This document shows positions 30,853 to 39,109 of a stretch of DNA of 39,185 bases, one piece after another. The stretch covers positions 67,390-106,574 of the forward strand of contig DAIEHA010000001.1 of the NCBI GenBank assembly GCA_027355945.1, given 5' to 3'. Both the position numbers and the translations under genes were made by a program. Source of the DNA: Candidatus Parcubacteria bacterium (lineage in GTDB: Bacteria > Patescibacteriota > Minisyncoccia > UBA6257 > 2-01-FULL-56-20). Each line of letters opens with the position of its first letter. Positions within the stretch are counted from its first letter, which is position 1. The notes beneath the pieces are model-generated. The model saw nothing but the letters and a program-made list of their open reading frames with translations. It had not been told where the DNA came from and did no database searches.

Positions 30853-31509
30853 ATGATCAAGGAACAGGATCTTCCCCGTCTTCGCGCGCGTTGGCGCACG
30901 ATCGCGCGGGTGCTCGGCACGCTCTTTCCGCATGCCACGATCGCACTTCGATTTTCCAACGAGTGGGAGCTTCTCGTGGCGGTGCAGCTCTCCGCGCAAT
31001 GTACGGACAAGAAGGTGAATGAGATCACCCCCGCGCTGTTCGCGCGATATCCGGATCTCGAGGCCTATGTGCGTGCGGGCAAGACGCCCGCGGGGATCCG
31101 CGAGTTCGAGAGGATGATAAAGCCGAGCGGGTTCTATCGCGCGAAGGCGCACAATATCCTCGCGGCCGCGAAATACGTAAAGGAGGAATGCCACGGCAGG
31201 CTTCCACGCACGATGGAGGGGATGGTGGCGATCCCGGGGATCGGAAGGAAATCCGCAAACGTCATTCTCGGGAATGCGTACGGGATAGTGGAGGGTATCG
31301 CGGTGGATACCCACGTGATGCGTCTTGCCAGGGTGCTGGGACTTACGGACGAACGCACGCCGGAAAAAATCGAACGCGATCTTATGAGGATCGTTCCCCG
31401 CAAGGACTGGTTCAATGCCACCTATATGCTCATCGACTACGGAAGGAAGTATTGCCATGCCCGCCGGCACGATCACGCGCACTGCCCGCTCACGGCCGTG
31501 TGCGCATAG
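30853..31509 (+). CDS. nth: Endonuclease III (DNA glycosylase/AP lyase)
   Basis: Removes oxidised pyrimidines and cleaves the resulting abasic site. Helix-hairpin-helix IPGIGRKSANVILGNAYG at residues 127-144 with catalytic Lys K133, and VDTHVMRLARVLGL with catalytic Asp D152. The C-terminal cluster motif is C201-x6-H208-x2-C211-x5-C217 (YCHARRHDHAHCPLTAVC): the spacing of the classical four-Cys [4Fe-4S] site, but with His in place of the second Cys. 218 residues, normal. Divergent to mpg, forming a repair pair. Confidence 0.92.
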   Translation: MIKEQDLPRLRARWRTIARVLGTLFPHATIALRFSNEWELLVAVQLSAQCTDKKVNEITPALFARYPDLEAYVRAGKTPAGIREFERMIKPSGFYRAKAHNILAAAKYVKEECHGRLPRTMEGMVAIPGIGRKSANVILGNAYGIVEGIAVDTHVMRLARVLGLTDERTPEKIERDLMRIVPRKDWFNATYMLIDYGRKYCHARRHDHAHCPLTAVCA

Positions 31510-31593
31510 GGCGCCGCCGTCCTGCACGTCCCTGCACGTGCACTGTGGAAAAGACCTCCTTGCAACTTCGCGCGGGCATGAGAGAATGGAGAT

Positions 31594-33264
31594 ATGCTTT
31601 CTGATGAGATACGGACGTTCTTTCATGGAGACGTGGCGGATGATGATGCCACGCTCGGGAAATACAGCAGGGATTATTCCCTGTTCAAAGTGAGGCCCGA
31701 AGTGGTCGTGTTCCCGAAAGACGCGGATGACATAAAGGCGCTCGTGAAGTTCGTTGCCGAAAAGAAGGCCGCGGGGGAGGATATCTCCCTTACCGGACGA
31801 TCCGCGGGTACGGATATGACGGGGGGACCCCTTAACCGAAGCATCATTGTTTCGTTCACGAAATATTTCAATCATATCCTCGAGATAGACAAGGTGGGGA
31901 TGGAAGCCCGCGTGGAGCCAGGCGTGTATTTCCGTGATTTCGAGAAGGCGCTCACGGATCAAGGACTTCTCTATCCTGCATTTCCGGCATCAAAGGATCT
32001 CTGCGCGCTCGGCGGCATGGTGAACAACAATTCAGGCGGAGAAAAGACGCTCGCATACGGCAAGACCGAGGATTATGTGAAGGCGTTGAACATCGTGATG
32101 GCGGACGGGGAGCAGCACACGCTCTGGCCGCTTTCGGGAGAGGCGCTCGAAGCGAAGCTCCAGGAGGAGAATTTCGAGGGCGAGATCTTTCGCAAGCTGA
32201 AAAAGCTCATTGATGACAACTATGACGCGATCAAAGCAGCGAAGCCCAACGTATCAAAGAATTCCGCGGGATATTATCTTTGGAACGTGTGGGACCGTGC
32301 GACGGGCGTGTTCGACATCACGAAGGTGATCGTAGGGTCGCAGGGGACGTTCGGAATGCTTACCGAGGCGAAGTTGAAACTCGTGCCGCTCAAGAAACAT
32401 TCCCGCATGTGCGTCGTGTTCCTCAAGGACCTCGGACCCGTGGGCGATCTCGTGCAGGCGGTCCTGCCGTTCGGTCCGGAGAGCATCGAATCATATGACG
32501 ACCGCACCGTGGAGGTGGCAGTAAGGCTGTGGCGCCAGGTGATCCGTTCCATGAAAGGCAATGTGATATCGCTCGGATTCCAGTTCCTGCCGGAGATGTG
32601 GATGGTGCTTCGGGGCGGGATGCCGAAGATGATCATGCTGGTGGAGCTCACGGGCGACGATGAGAAGGAGCTCGTCGGGAAGCTCGACGCGCTTGCGGCC
32701 GTCGTGAGGAAGTTCGCGAGGACCCATCACGGCATTCAGGTGCTTCCGCTGCGCAACGAGAAGGATGAACAGAAATATTGGACCATCCGCCGCCAAAGTT
32801 TCGCGCTCCTCCATAACAACACGACCGGCCTCGATACCGCGCCGTTCATCGACGATTTCATCGTGAAGCCGGAGTACATGCCGGAGGTGCTCCCCAAAGT
32901 GAACGCGATACTCCAGAAGTACAAGGACGATCTCATCTATACCATCGCGGGCCATCCCGGGAACGGTAATTTCCATATCATCCCGCTCATGAATCTGAAA
33001 GAGGAGCGGGTTCGTGCGCTCATCCCGAAAATCTCAGAGGAGGTGTACAAGCTCGTATTCCAATACCACGGTTCGATCACCGCAGAACACAATGACGGCC
33101 TCATCAGGACGCCGTATCTCGAGAGTATGTACGGACCGGAGATCGAGCGGCTTTTCGTGGAGGTGAAGAGGATCTTCGATCCCGAAGGGATCTTCAATCC
33201 CGGGAAGAAGGTGGGAGGGGATCTTGCATATAGCGAGGCGCATATTGCCGCAACGGGTTCGTGA
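31594..33264 (+). CDS. FAD-linked oxidase (glycolate/D-lactate dehydrogenase type)
   Basis: Probable oxidation of a 2-hydroxy acid with FAD. 556 residues. The N-terminal FAD_binding_4 domain contains ISLTGRSAGTDMTGGPLNRS (about residues 68-88) and LGGMVNNNSGGEKTLAYG (about 133-150). The C-terminal FAD-oxidase_C part has the metal/substrate motif GHPGNGNFHIIPLMN (about 452-466) and ITAEHNDGLIRTPYLE. Many relatives of this sequence type are fused to an Fe-S (CCG) domain at the C-terminus; here it stops at VGGDLAYSEA and nothing resembling that follows. Electron acceptor and substrate unknown. Upstream TTGCAA (31560-31565) and GAGAAT (31582-31587) are a weak promoter. Confidence 0.85.
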   Translation: MLSDEIRTFFHGDVADDDATLGKYSRDYSLFKVRPEVVVFPKDADDIKALVKFVAEKKAAGEDISLTGRSAGTDMTGGPLNRSIIVSFTKYFNHILEIDKVGMEARVEPGVYFRDFEKALTDQGLLYPAFPASKDLCALGGMVNNNSGGEKTLAYGKTEDYVKALNIVMADGEQHTLWPLSGEALEAKLQEENFEGEIFRKLKKLIDDNYDAIKAAKPNVSKNSAGYYLWNVWDRATGVFDITKVIVGSQGTFGMLTEAKLKLVPLKKHSRMCVVFLKDLGPVGDLVQAVLPFGPESIESYDDRTVEVAVRLWRQVIRSMKGNVISLGFQFLPEMWMVLRGGMPKMIMLVELTGDDEKELVGKLDALAAVVRKFARTHHGIQVLPLRNEKDEQKYWTIRRQSFALLHNNTTGLDTAPFIDDFIVKPEYMPEVLPKVNAILQKYKDDLIYTIAGHPGNGNFHIIPLMNLKEERVRALIPKISEEVYKLVFQYHGSITAEHNDGLIRTPYLESMYGPEIERLFVEVKRIFDPEGIFNPGKKVGGDLAYSEAHIAATGS

Positions 33265-33323
33265 GGTTTCTTTGAGGCAGAGGAAGGAGCCCTCTGCGCA
33301 CGAATGGCAATGCGCGCAGGGGT

Positions 33324-33352
33324 TTGAGATTTATGCCCGTTTTTTGTATACT
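33324..33352 (+). promoter_or_regulatory. Promoter of the ABC exporter operon
   Basis: TTGAGA (33324-33329) and TATACT (33347-33352) are 17 bases apart; the ATG at 33372 lies 19 bases downstream. Close to consensus. Confidence 0.75.
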
Positions 33353-33371
33353 GGGAACTATCAAAACACCC

Positions 33372-34181
33372 ATGGTGGAGTTTTCCCATCTTACGAAGGC
33401 ATATCGGAAACGCGTGGCGGTGGAGGATTTCACCCTTTCCGTCGATGCGCCCATATTCGGGTTCCTCGGCCAGAATGGCGCGGGCAAGACGACCATTATG
33501 AAGATGGTCGTAGGGCTTCTTGAGCCCACGAGCGGCACCATCACGATCGACGGGGCACTTTCCACGCATCCGATATTCAAGAAGAAGCTGGGGTACATGC
33601 CCGAGACGCCTTATTTCTATGAGCATATGACCGGCATGGAGTTCCTCCGATTTTGCGACGAACTTTTCGGCAATGGAGGCGGTGCGGAGGCGCACTACGA
33701 AGAGCTTCTGAAGCGGGTGGGCATCTACGGCGCACGCAATTATGAGATCAGGACCTATTCGAAAGGGATGCGCCAGCGCCTCGGGTTCGCACAGGCGCTC
33801 GTGAACGACCCCGAATATCTTTTTCTCGATGAACCGCTCGACGGTCTCGATCCCATCGGCCGGCGGGAAATGAAGGAGGTGATGCGCGAGCTCCGGCAGG
33901 AGGGGAGGAAGGTGTTCCTTAACACGCACATCCTTGCGGACGTCGAGGAGATCTGCGATGAAGTGGGCATCATCCACGAGGGAAGGCTTCTCTATGCGGG
34001 ATCGGTGCGGCAGTTCTGCGACGGTAAGCCGCTCGAAGAGCGGTTCATGGAGATCGTCGATGCGCATGAACGGACTCGCGCACAGGCGCACGGGCCGCAC
34101 GGGAAAGGGCGCGGCGAGGAACGCACGGAAGAAAAGGAGGGTTCCGGTGCGAAAAAGACCTCCTCTCATACAAAAGCATGA
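33372..34181 (+). CDS. ABC transporter ATP-binding protein (ABC-2 type)
   Basis: The ATPase of an exporter. Start ATG 33372 (MVEFSHLTKAYRKRVAVEDF); an upstream in-frame ATG at 33324 would overlap the promoter. Walker A GQNGAGKTT at residues 33-41, signature TYSKGMRQR (in place of LSGGQ), Walker B YLFLDEPLDGLD, and H-loop NTHILADVEE. A 30-residue Glu/Lys/His-rich tail is extra. Stop overlaps the permease start (ATGA). The two gene products should form the transporter; substrate is unknown. Confidence 0.9.
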   Translation: MVEFSHLTKAYRKRVAVEDFTLSVDAPIFGFLGQNGAGKTTIMKMVVGLLEPTSGTITIDGALSTHPIFKKKLGYMPETPYFYEHMTGMEFLRFCDELFGNGGGAEAHYEELLKRVGIYGARNYEIRTYSKGMRQRLGFAQALVNDPEYLFLDEPLDGLDPIGRREMKEVMRELRQEGRKVFLNTHILADVEEICDEVGIIHEGRLLYAGSVRQFCDGKPLEERFMEIVDAHERTRAQAHGPHGKGRGEERTEEKEGSGAKKTSSHTKA

Positions 34182-34942
34182 AGAACATCTGGGTGATCGC
34201 AAAGAACACGCTCAAGCTCGAGGTGCGGGACAAGATACTCTATGGCATCGTGGTGTTCGGCGTGCTCTACGTGCTTCTCATGCTCTTCATGGCCGATCTC
34301 GTGCTCCGTGAACTTCCCATGGTGAAAAGCTTCGGTCTCACGGGGATCTATTTTTTCAATGCCCTTGTGGCGATATTCCTCGGGACCACATCCTTCTTCA
34401 AGGACATCGATCGGAAGGTGGCGTATTTCATACTTTCCAAGCCGGTATCCCGGGCGCAGTTCCTGCTCGGGAAATTCCTCGGGCTTTGCCTCGTGCTCCT
34501 TCTTACGAGCGCCATCCTGGGCGTCGCATATGTCGGGCTCATCCTCTATGAGCATGGAGGCTTCGATTGGCTCGGCATCCTTGCAATCGGGATGCAGTAT
34601 CTCGAAATGGTGCTCTTCGTGGCGTTCGCCATCTTCGTATCCACATTCGCAAGCTCGCTCCTTTCCGTGGTGTACACCTCGGCGGTGTTCTTCCTCGGAC
34701 ATGTGGTGAGCCAGCTCGTGAGCGATGCGACGCAGATGGGACTCGGCGGCGCAAAGCTGTTTTTCGTGAAGGTGCTCTACTATGCATTCCCGAACCTCGA
34801 GAAGTTCGATGCGCGCAGCCTCGCGATCCATGCCGTGGGAATACCGCTCGAGGAATTCGGCCTCGCGCTCGCATATGCTGCGGCATATTGCGCCCTGCTT
34901 CTTTTTGCGGCGATCTGGGTGTTCGAAAAGAAAGAGCTGTGA
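34178..34942 (+). CDS. ABC-2 type transporter permease
   Basis: A 254-residue integral membrane protein with about six hydrophobic helices. The N-terminus MKNIWVIAKNTLKLEVRDKI is typical for the membrane subunit of gliding/NatB-type ABC-2 exporters, as is SFFKDIDRKVAYFILSKPVS. The ATGA overlap ties it to the ATPase gene. The last helix ends at IWVFEKKEL, typical of the family. Substrate unknown. Confidence 0.85.
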   Translation: MKNIWVIAKNTLKLEVRDKILYGIVVFGVLYVLLMLFMADLVLRELPMVKSFGLTGIYFFNALVAIFLGTTSFFKDIDRKVAYFILSKPVSRAQFLLGKFLGLCLVLLLTSAILGVAYVGLILYEHGGFDWLGILAIGMQYLEMVLFVAFAIFVSTFASSLLSVVYTSAVFFLGHVVSQLVSDATQMGLGGAKLFFVKVLYYAFPNLEKFDARSLAIHAVGIPLEEFGLALAYAAAYCALLLFAAIWVFEKKEL

Positions 34943-34953
34943 CGCCGCCGGCA

Positions 34954-35826
34954 ATGAAGACGCCCCTCGAGACACGGACCGCGCGCACGATCGTCATCGT
35001 TCTGCTCCTTGCGGTGGTGGCGCTCCTGCAATTCGAATATGATAGGGCTGCAGCGGCCGCACCTGCGGTGCCCGCGGGTCCCTCCGGCGTGTCGCCGTTC
35101 ATGGTCCGGATCGCGGACCTAGGATTCCATCCGGCGGCAGCATCGTTCCTCTGGGCGAACACAATGCCGGAGATCCTCGATCTCTTCAATCGGAAGACGG
35201 AATATATCGGTGACCGCGCATTCCTGAGCGCGGTGGATCCGGTGCTCAGCTATCCCTATGCGTTCTCGGTCCTCACCCTTCCCGCAGTCCCTGTGGCGGA
35301 CTATCCGGATGGACTTGCGGAATCGGTGGCGATCGGAAAAGAGGGGATCGCGAACGCGGACCCCGACTGGCGCATCCCGTACTATATGGCCCTCAATTAC
35401 TATTTGAGCTACCACGACGAGAAGGACGCGCTCGTATATTTCAACAAGGCTGCGACAACGCCGGGCGTGCCCCAGTTCGCCGAGCGTTTTGCGCTCAATT
35501 TCGGGATCGGGACGAACGAACGGGCGACGGCCGAAGAGCTCTGGGCGACCATCGCAAGTTCGACGAACGATATTTTCGAGAAGCAGCGTGCGGAGGCATA
35601 CATCGCGCATTTGAAGGATCTCGACTACCTTGATGCGGCATCCAAGGCATATAAGGCGCAATTCGGGACGTATCCCACCTCAACGGACGCGCTCGTTGCA
35701 CGGGGGATCATCCCTGCGGTGCCGCAGGACCCTTTCGGTTTCGCATTCATCATAAAGAAGGACGGCACCTCTGACGTGAATCTCAATCGACTTCCCGCAT
35801 ACATACTCAAAGAACCTGTGCAATAA
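34954..35826 (+). CDS. Membrane-anchored helical-repeat partner of the ABC exporter
   Basis: A 290-residue protein with an N-terminal membrane helix (residues 9-27, RTIVIVLLLAVVALLQFEY), then mostly helical sequence (IPYYMALNYYLSYHDEKDAL; EAYIAHLKDLDYLDAASKAY) in TPR-like pairs. Position behind an ABC-2 pair suggests an accessory subunit. The GTG at 34939, overlapping the permease stop, is an alternative start five residues upstream. It looks like the TPR-type proteins that accompany ABC-2 transporters in other bacteria, but this is inference. Confidence 0.65.
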   Translation: MKTPLETRTARTIVIVLLLAVVALLQFEYDRAAAAAPAVPAGPSGVSPFMVRIADLGFHPAAASFLWANTMPEILDLFNRKTEYIGDRAFLSAVDPVLSYPYAFSVLTLPAVPVADYPDGLAESVAIGKEGIANADPDWRIPYYMALNYYLSYHDEKDALVYFNKAATTPGVPQFAERFALNFGIGTNERATAEELWATIASSTNDIFEKQRAEAYIAHLKDLDYLDAASKAYKAQFGTYPTSTDALVARGIIPAVPQDPFGFAFIIKKDGTSDVNLNRLPAYILKEPVQ

Positions 35827-35840
35827 GCCCCTGACGGAGG

Positions 35841-35846
35841 TATAAT
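35841..35846 (+). promoter_or_regulatory. -10 box of sppA
   Basis: Consensus TATAAT, 6 bases before ATG 35853. Confidence 0.5.
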
Positions 35847-35852
35847 CCCACC

Positions 35853-36683
35853 ATGCTTTCAAAAATACAGCGGACCAAGGACATCCTTCATATCGCCGCG
35901 CTCGCGCTTGCCGTCATCATTGCGGCGGTGGGGGGGAGCATCTGGCTCTCCTGGTACGACGCGCAGCAGCCCCCTAGCTGCAATGTCGCGGACCTCAAGC
36001 TTTATGGAACGCTCGTATATTATCCCAATGAGAACAGCGGTGCGCCGACGAGCGCGGCGGGCGACGGCACGTTCGATCAGACGGCGGCAGAGGATATCCG
36101 GCAGCAGATCGAGGCCGCGGATGCCGATCCGAGTATAAAGGCGATCCTTCTCCAGATCGATTCGCCGGGCGGCGATCCGGTGGCGGGCGAGGATATCGCG
36201 GATGCATTGAAACACGCCTCGAAACCCACAGTGGCGCTCGTGGCTGACCAGGGAACCTCGGCGGCATATTGGGCGGCGACCGGGGCGCAGACGATCTTCG
36301 CATCGGCGGATTCCGAGCTTGCGGACATCGGCGTCACGCAGTCCTATCTCCAGCAGGCGCAGCAGAATTCCCAGAACGGGCTTCAGTTCATTTCGCTTAC
36401 CGCGGGGAAGTACAAGGATATGGGAAACCCCGATTCACCGATCACTCCCGCGGAACAAGCGCTCTTCGAACGCGATCTGAATATCACATTCCAGAATTTC
36501 ATCGATCAGGTGGCGCAGAACAGGGGTCTTTCCGTGGCGAGCGTGACCACGGTGGCTGACGGTTCCTCGATGCTCGGCGATATGGCGCTGAAGGCGGGCC
36601 TCATCGATCACATCGGGAACATCTATGACGCGGAGGGATATATCGAGAAGAAGATAGGGGGCAGCGTGGCGCTTTGCGAGTGA
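35853..36683 (+). CDS. sppA: Signal peptide peptidase SppA-like serine protease
   Basis: Degrades signal peptides left in the membrane. Single N-terminal membrane helix (residues about 12-34), then an SppA/ClpP-type fold: KAILLQIDSPGGDPVAGEDI, the nucleophile S136 in DQGTSAAYWAATGA, and the catalytic Lys K188 in LTAGKYKDMGNP, 52 residues later, as in short (Bacillus-type) SppA. 276 residues, normal for the short form. The active site faces outward. Confidence 0.88.
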   Translation: MLSKIQRTKDILHIAALALAVIIAAVGGSIWLSWYDAQQPPSCNVADLKLYGTLVYYPNENSGAPTSAAGDGTFDQTAAEDIRQQIEAADADPSIKAILLQIDSPGGDPVAGEDIADALKHASKPTVALVADQGTSAAYWAATGAQTIFASADSELADIGVTQSYLQQAQQNSQNGLQFISLTAGKYKDMGNPDSPITPAEQALFERDLNITFQNFIDQVAQNRGLSVASVTTVADGSSMLGDMALKAGLIDHIGNIYDAEGYIEKKIGGSVALCE

Positions 36684-36739
36684 TGCTCCGGGGTCGCATC
36701 CTTTGATTTGGCGCGGGGGTGTGATAGAGTTGCTCTCGT

Positions 36740-37771
36740 ATGGCAAAGATCTCGATCGGCATCGTGGGACTTCCGAACGTCGGCAAATCGACGCTTTTCA
36801 AAGCGCTTACGCGCCAGGATATCACGATCGCCAATTATCCCTTCGCAACGATCGATCCGAACGTGGGCGTGGTTCCGGTGCCCGATGAGCGCATCGATGC
36901 GCTCGCGAAACTCTCCGCCTCCAAGAAGAAGATCCCCGCGGTGGTGGAATTTTATGATATTGCGGGCCTTGTAAAGGGAGCGAACAAGGGCGAGGGGCTC
37001 GGCAATCAGTTCCTTTCGCATATCAAGGAGACGCAGGCAATCGCGATCGTGCTTCGTGCATTCATGGATCCCGGCATCATCCACGTGGAGAATTCGGTGG
37101 ATCCGGTGCGTGACCTCGAGATCATCAATACCGAGCTTATCCTGAAGGACATCGAAACGGTGGAGAAGCGGCTTGTGCGGCTGGAATCCGAGGTGCGCGG
37201 CGGCAGGAAGGAGGCGCTTGCGGACAAGGAGCTCGTCGCGCGGATCAAGACGGTGCTGGAAAAGGGAGATCTTCCGATTGCGGATGAGGCGCTTGCGCGG
37301 GAGGTTGCGGAGAATATCCGGCTTGCGGACCTCAATCTTCTCACGCTCAAACGGCAGCTCTATCTTGTGAACGGGACCCCCCAGGACGTATCTCCGGCGC
37401 TTGCCGCGCGGATCGCCGCGTCCGGCGCAGGAAGCATCGTGGTGGATCTTGCGGATGAGACATCCGCCGCCGCCGGACTCCCGGAACTCATCCGTAAAGC
37501 GTACGAAGTGCTGAGTCTCATCAGTTTCTTTACGACGGGAGAGGACGAGACGCGCGCCTGGACCATCGTGCGGGGCATGAAAGCACCGCAGGCGGCGGGC
37601 GTCATCCATACCGATTTCGAGCAGAAGTTCATCCGCCTCGAAGTCATCGAATCCGCAAAACTCCTTGAGGCGGGCGGGTGGAGCAAGGCGAAACAGAAAG
37701 GATGGCTACGGATCGAGGGCAAGGAATACGAGGTGAAGGATGGCGACGTGCTCGAGGTGCGGCATGGATGA
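36740..37771 (+). CDS. ychF: Ribosome-binding GTPase/ATPase YchF
   Basis: An Obg-family nucleotide-binding protein that associates with ribosomes. G1 GLPNVGKST (residues 10-18), G3 DIAGL at 73-77 preceding VKGANKGEGLGNQFLSHI, a central coiled-coil arm, and a C-terminal TGS domain (TRAWTIVRGMKAPQAAGVIH, then TDFEQKFIRLEV). The G4 position is YLVNGTPQD (N211) where other YchF have N-x-x-E, consistent with relaxed nucleotide choice. At 343 residues it is about 20 shorter than the E. coli protein. Confidence 0.93.
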   Translation: MAKISIGIVGLPNVGKSTLFKALTRQDITIANYPFATIDPNVGVVPVPDERIDALAKLSASKKKIPAVVEFYDIAGLVKGANKGEGLGNQFLSHIKETQAIAIVLRAFMDPGIIHVENSVDPVRDLEIINTELILKDIETVEKRLVRLESEVRGGRKEALADKELVARIKTVLEKGDLPIADEALAREVAENIRLADLNLLTLKRQLYLVNGTPQDVSPALAARIAASGAGSIVVDLADETSAAAGLPELIRKAYEVLSLISFFTTGEDETRAWTIVRGMKAPQAAGVIHTDFEQKFIRLEVIESAKLLEAGGWSKAKQKGWLRIEGKEYEVKDGDVLEVRHG

Positions 37772-37804
37772 TCGCCAGTTGATGGCAGGTCGTTTTTCCA
37801 GTAA

Positions 37805-37810
37805 TATAAT
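37805..37810 (+). promoter_or_regulatory. -10 box of the tRNA gene
   Basis: Consensus TATAAT, 9 bases before the tRNA 5' end. Confidence 0.6.
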
Positions 37811-37819
37811 CAGGAATTT

Positions 37820-37892
37820 GCCCCCATAGCTCAGTTGGTAGAGCAGCTCCCTTTTAAGGAGATGGTCCCAGGTTCGAATCCTGGTGGGGGCA
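37820..37892 (+). tRNA. tRNA-Lys (anticodon UUU)
   Basis: A 73-base cloverleaf. Acceptor GCCCCCA pairs with TGGGGGC (37885-37891); D arm GCTC/GAGC; anticodon loop CTTTTAA with TTT at 37853-37855; T arm CCAGG, TTCGAAT, CCTGG. Discriminator base A (37892). The 27-43 pair is G-A, a mismatch at the top of the anticodon stem. CCA is not encoded (the next bases are CAC), so a CCA-adding enzyme is needed. Confidence 0.95.
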
Positions 37893-37911
37893 CACTGTCG
37901 TTATTCTTTGC

Positions 37912-37917
37912 TATCAT
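37912..37917 (+). promoter_or_regulatory. -10-like box of the second pilin gene
   Basis: TATCAT, 6 bases before ATG 37924. Only 20 bases separate it from the tRNA, so read-through from the tRNA promoter is possible. Confidence 0.4.
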
Positions 37918-37923
37918 TGATAT

Positions 37924-39099
37924 ATGCATCCCTCGCATCCCCGCAGGGCCTTCACCCTCATCGAGCTTCTCGTCGTGATCGCGATCATCGCGATCCTCGC
38001 AGTCGTCGTGGTGCTTGTGCTGAACCCCGCCCAATTGCTTGCGCAATCACGGGATGCGAACCGGGTCTCCGACATGGCAACCCTGAACTCCGCGGTCTCC
38101 CTCTATCAGGCGGACGGAGGATCCCTTGGTGCTTCCACCTCCACCTTCCTCTCCCTCCCTGATACCTCGGTTTCCTGCACGAACATAGGGTTTCCCTCAG
38201 GATTCTCCTGTGTGAGCAGTACGGCATCCCGGAATACCGACGGTTCCGGCTGGATCCCCCTTGATTTCAAGACCATCTCCTCGGGAAGTCCTCTTGGATC
38301 CCTCCCCATGGACCCCGTGAACTCCTCCTCCTCGGGCCTCTATTACAGCTATGCGACGAATGGCACCCAGTATGAGCTCATCGCAGGGGCGGAATCGAAG
38401 AAATACAGGAATACTGTGGCGGCCCTCGGGGGAGGCGTCGATGTCCTGGGATCCATGCCTTCGAAGAACCTCGTGGGCTGGTGGCCTCTCAACGAGGGAT
38501 CGGGGAACATCGCCTATGACCTTTCTGGGAACGGGGACAATGGGATGTGGAACGGCTCGACCACCAATGGAAGCTATTATGCGCAATGGAAGACGGGTAC
38601 GTGGGCGGGAACCTTTGATGGGAACACCGATTACATACAAATTCCGTTCAACGCCGCGACGCAACTCACGAAGTTCAGTGTGGCGACATGGGCGAATCCA
38701 AGCGGATCGCAGGCAGCAGGGGACACGGCGATTTTCACGGATATGTATGCCGGCGGTCCCGTGAATTATGCGCTTTATTTCCCCAATGGGAGTTTTGCGG
38801 TCGTGGGCGGCACATATAATCCCGGATGGTTCAATACTCCTTCATATAATTTGACGCTGGGTACCTGGGCATTCCTTGTCTATACCTATGACGGCGCAGA
38901 GCAGGACCTTTATGTGAATGGATCTCTTTACGCAACGAATTCCGCAGTGATAAATGTCGAAAATAGCGGAGCAGGGTTGCGGATCGGCAGGAGATGGGAT
39001 CTGTCGAACGATTTTCTCGGATCGATCGCCGATGTCCGCATCTATAATCAAGCTCTTTCTCCCGCGGAGATAATGGCATTGTACAATGCAGAAAAATAG
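37924..39099 (+). CDS. Type IV pilin-like protein with LamG-like lectin domain
   Basis: Prepilin signal MHPSHPRRA then FTLIELLVVIAIIAILAVVV, with Ala at -1 and Glu at +5. Residues about 40-180 form the pseudopilin domain, sharing LNPAQLLAQSRDANRVSDMA and GSPLGSLPMDPVNSSSSGLY with the protein at 14811. Residues about 183-391 form a LamG/concanavalin-like jelly roll (LVGWWPLNEGSGNIAYDLSG at its start; GLRIGRRWDLSNDFLGSIAD and VRIYNQALSPAEIMALYN at its end). The lectin-like domain suggests binding of sugars or host surfaces. The stop codon overlaps the Shine-Dalgarno of the next pilin gene. Confidence 0.85.
   Translation: MHPSHPRRAFTLIELLVVIAIIAILAVVVVLVLNPAQLLAQSRDANRVSDMATLNSAVSLYQADGGSLGASTSTFLSLPDTSVSCTNIGFPSGFSCVSSTASRNTDGSGWIPLDFKTISSGSPLGSLPMDPVNSSSSGLYYSYATNGTQYELIAGAESKKYRNTVAALGGGVDVLGSMPSKNLVGWWPLNEGSGNIAYDLSGNGDNGMWNGSTTNGSYYAQWKTGTWAGTFDGNTDYIQIPFNAATQLTKFSVATWANPSGSQAAGDTAIFTDMYAGGPVNYALYFPNGSFAVVGGTYNPGWFNTPSYNLTLGTWAFLVYTYDGAEQDLYVNGSLYATNSAVINVENSGAGLRIGRRWDLSNDFLGSIADVRIYNQALSPAEIMALYNAEK
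37935..38008 (+). repeat. Pilin 5'-end repeat, copy 1
   Basis: 74 bases matching 39112-39185 with one mismatch (A at 38001, G at 39178). It covers the prepilin cleavage site and membrane helix codons. The second copy is cut by the window edge, so the true length is not known. Confidence 0.9.
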
Positions 39100-39102
39100 G
39101 AG
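39098..39102 (+). promoter_or_regulatory. Shine-Dalgarno of the last pilin gene
   Basis: AGGAG, 7 bases before the ATG, overlapping the TAG stop of the preceding gene. It fixes the start at 39110 and suggests one transcript for both genes. Confidence 0.65.
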
Positions 39103-39109
39103 AATATTC

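Noticed and set aside
30826-31962. Upstream extension of the mpg frame on the minus strand
   Set aside because: It would be antisense to nth and the FAD oxidase; the family N-terminus MGTILPRSFF fixes the start at 30825.
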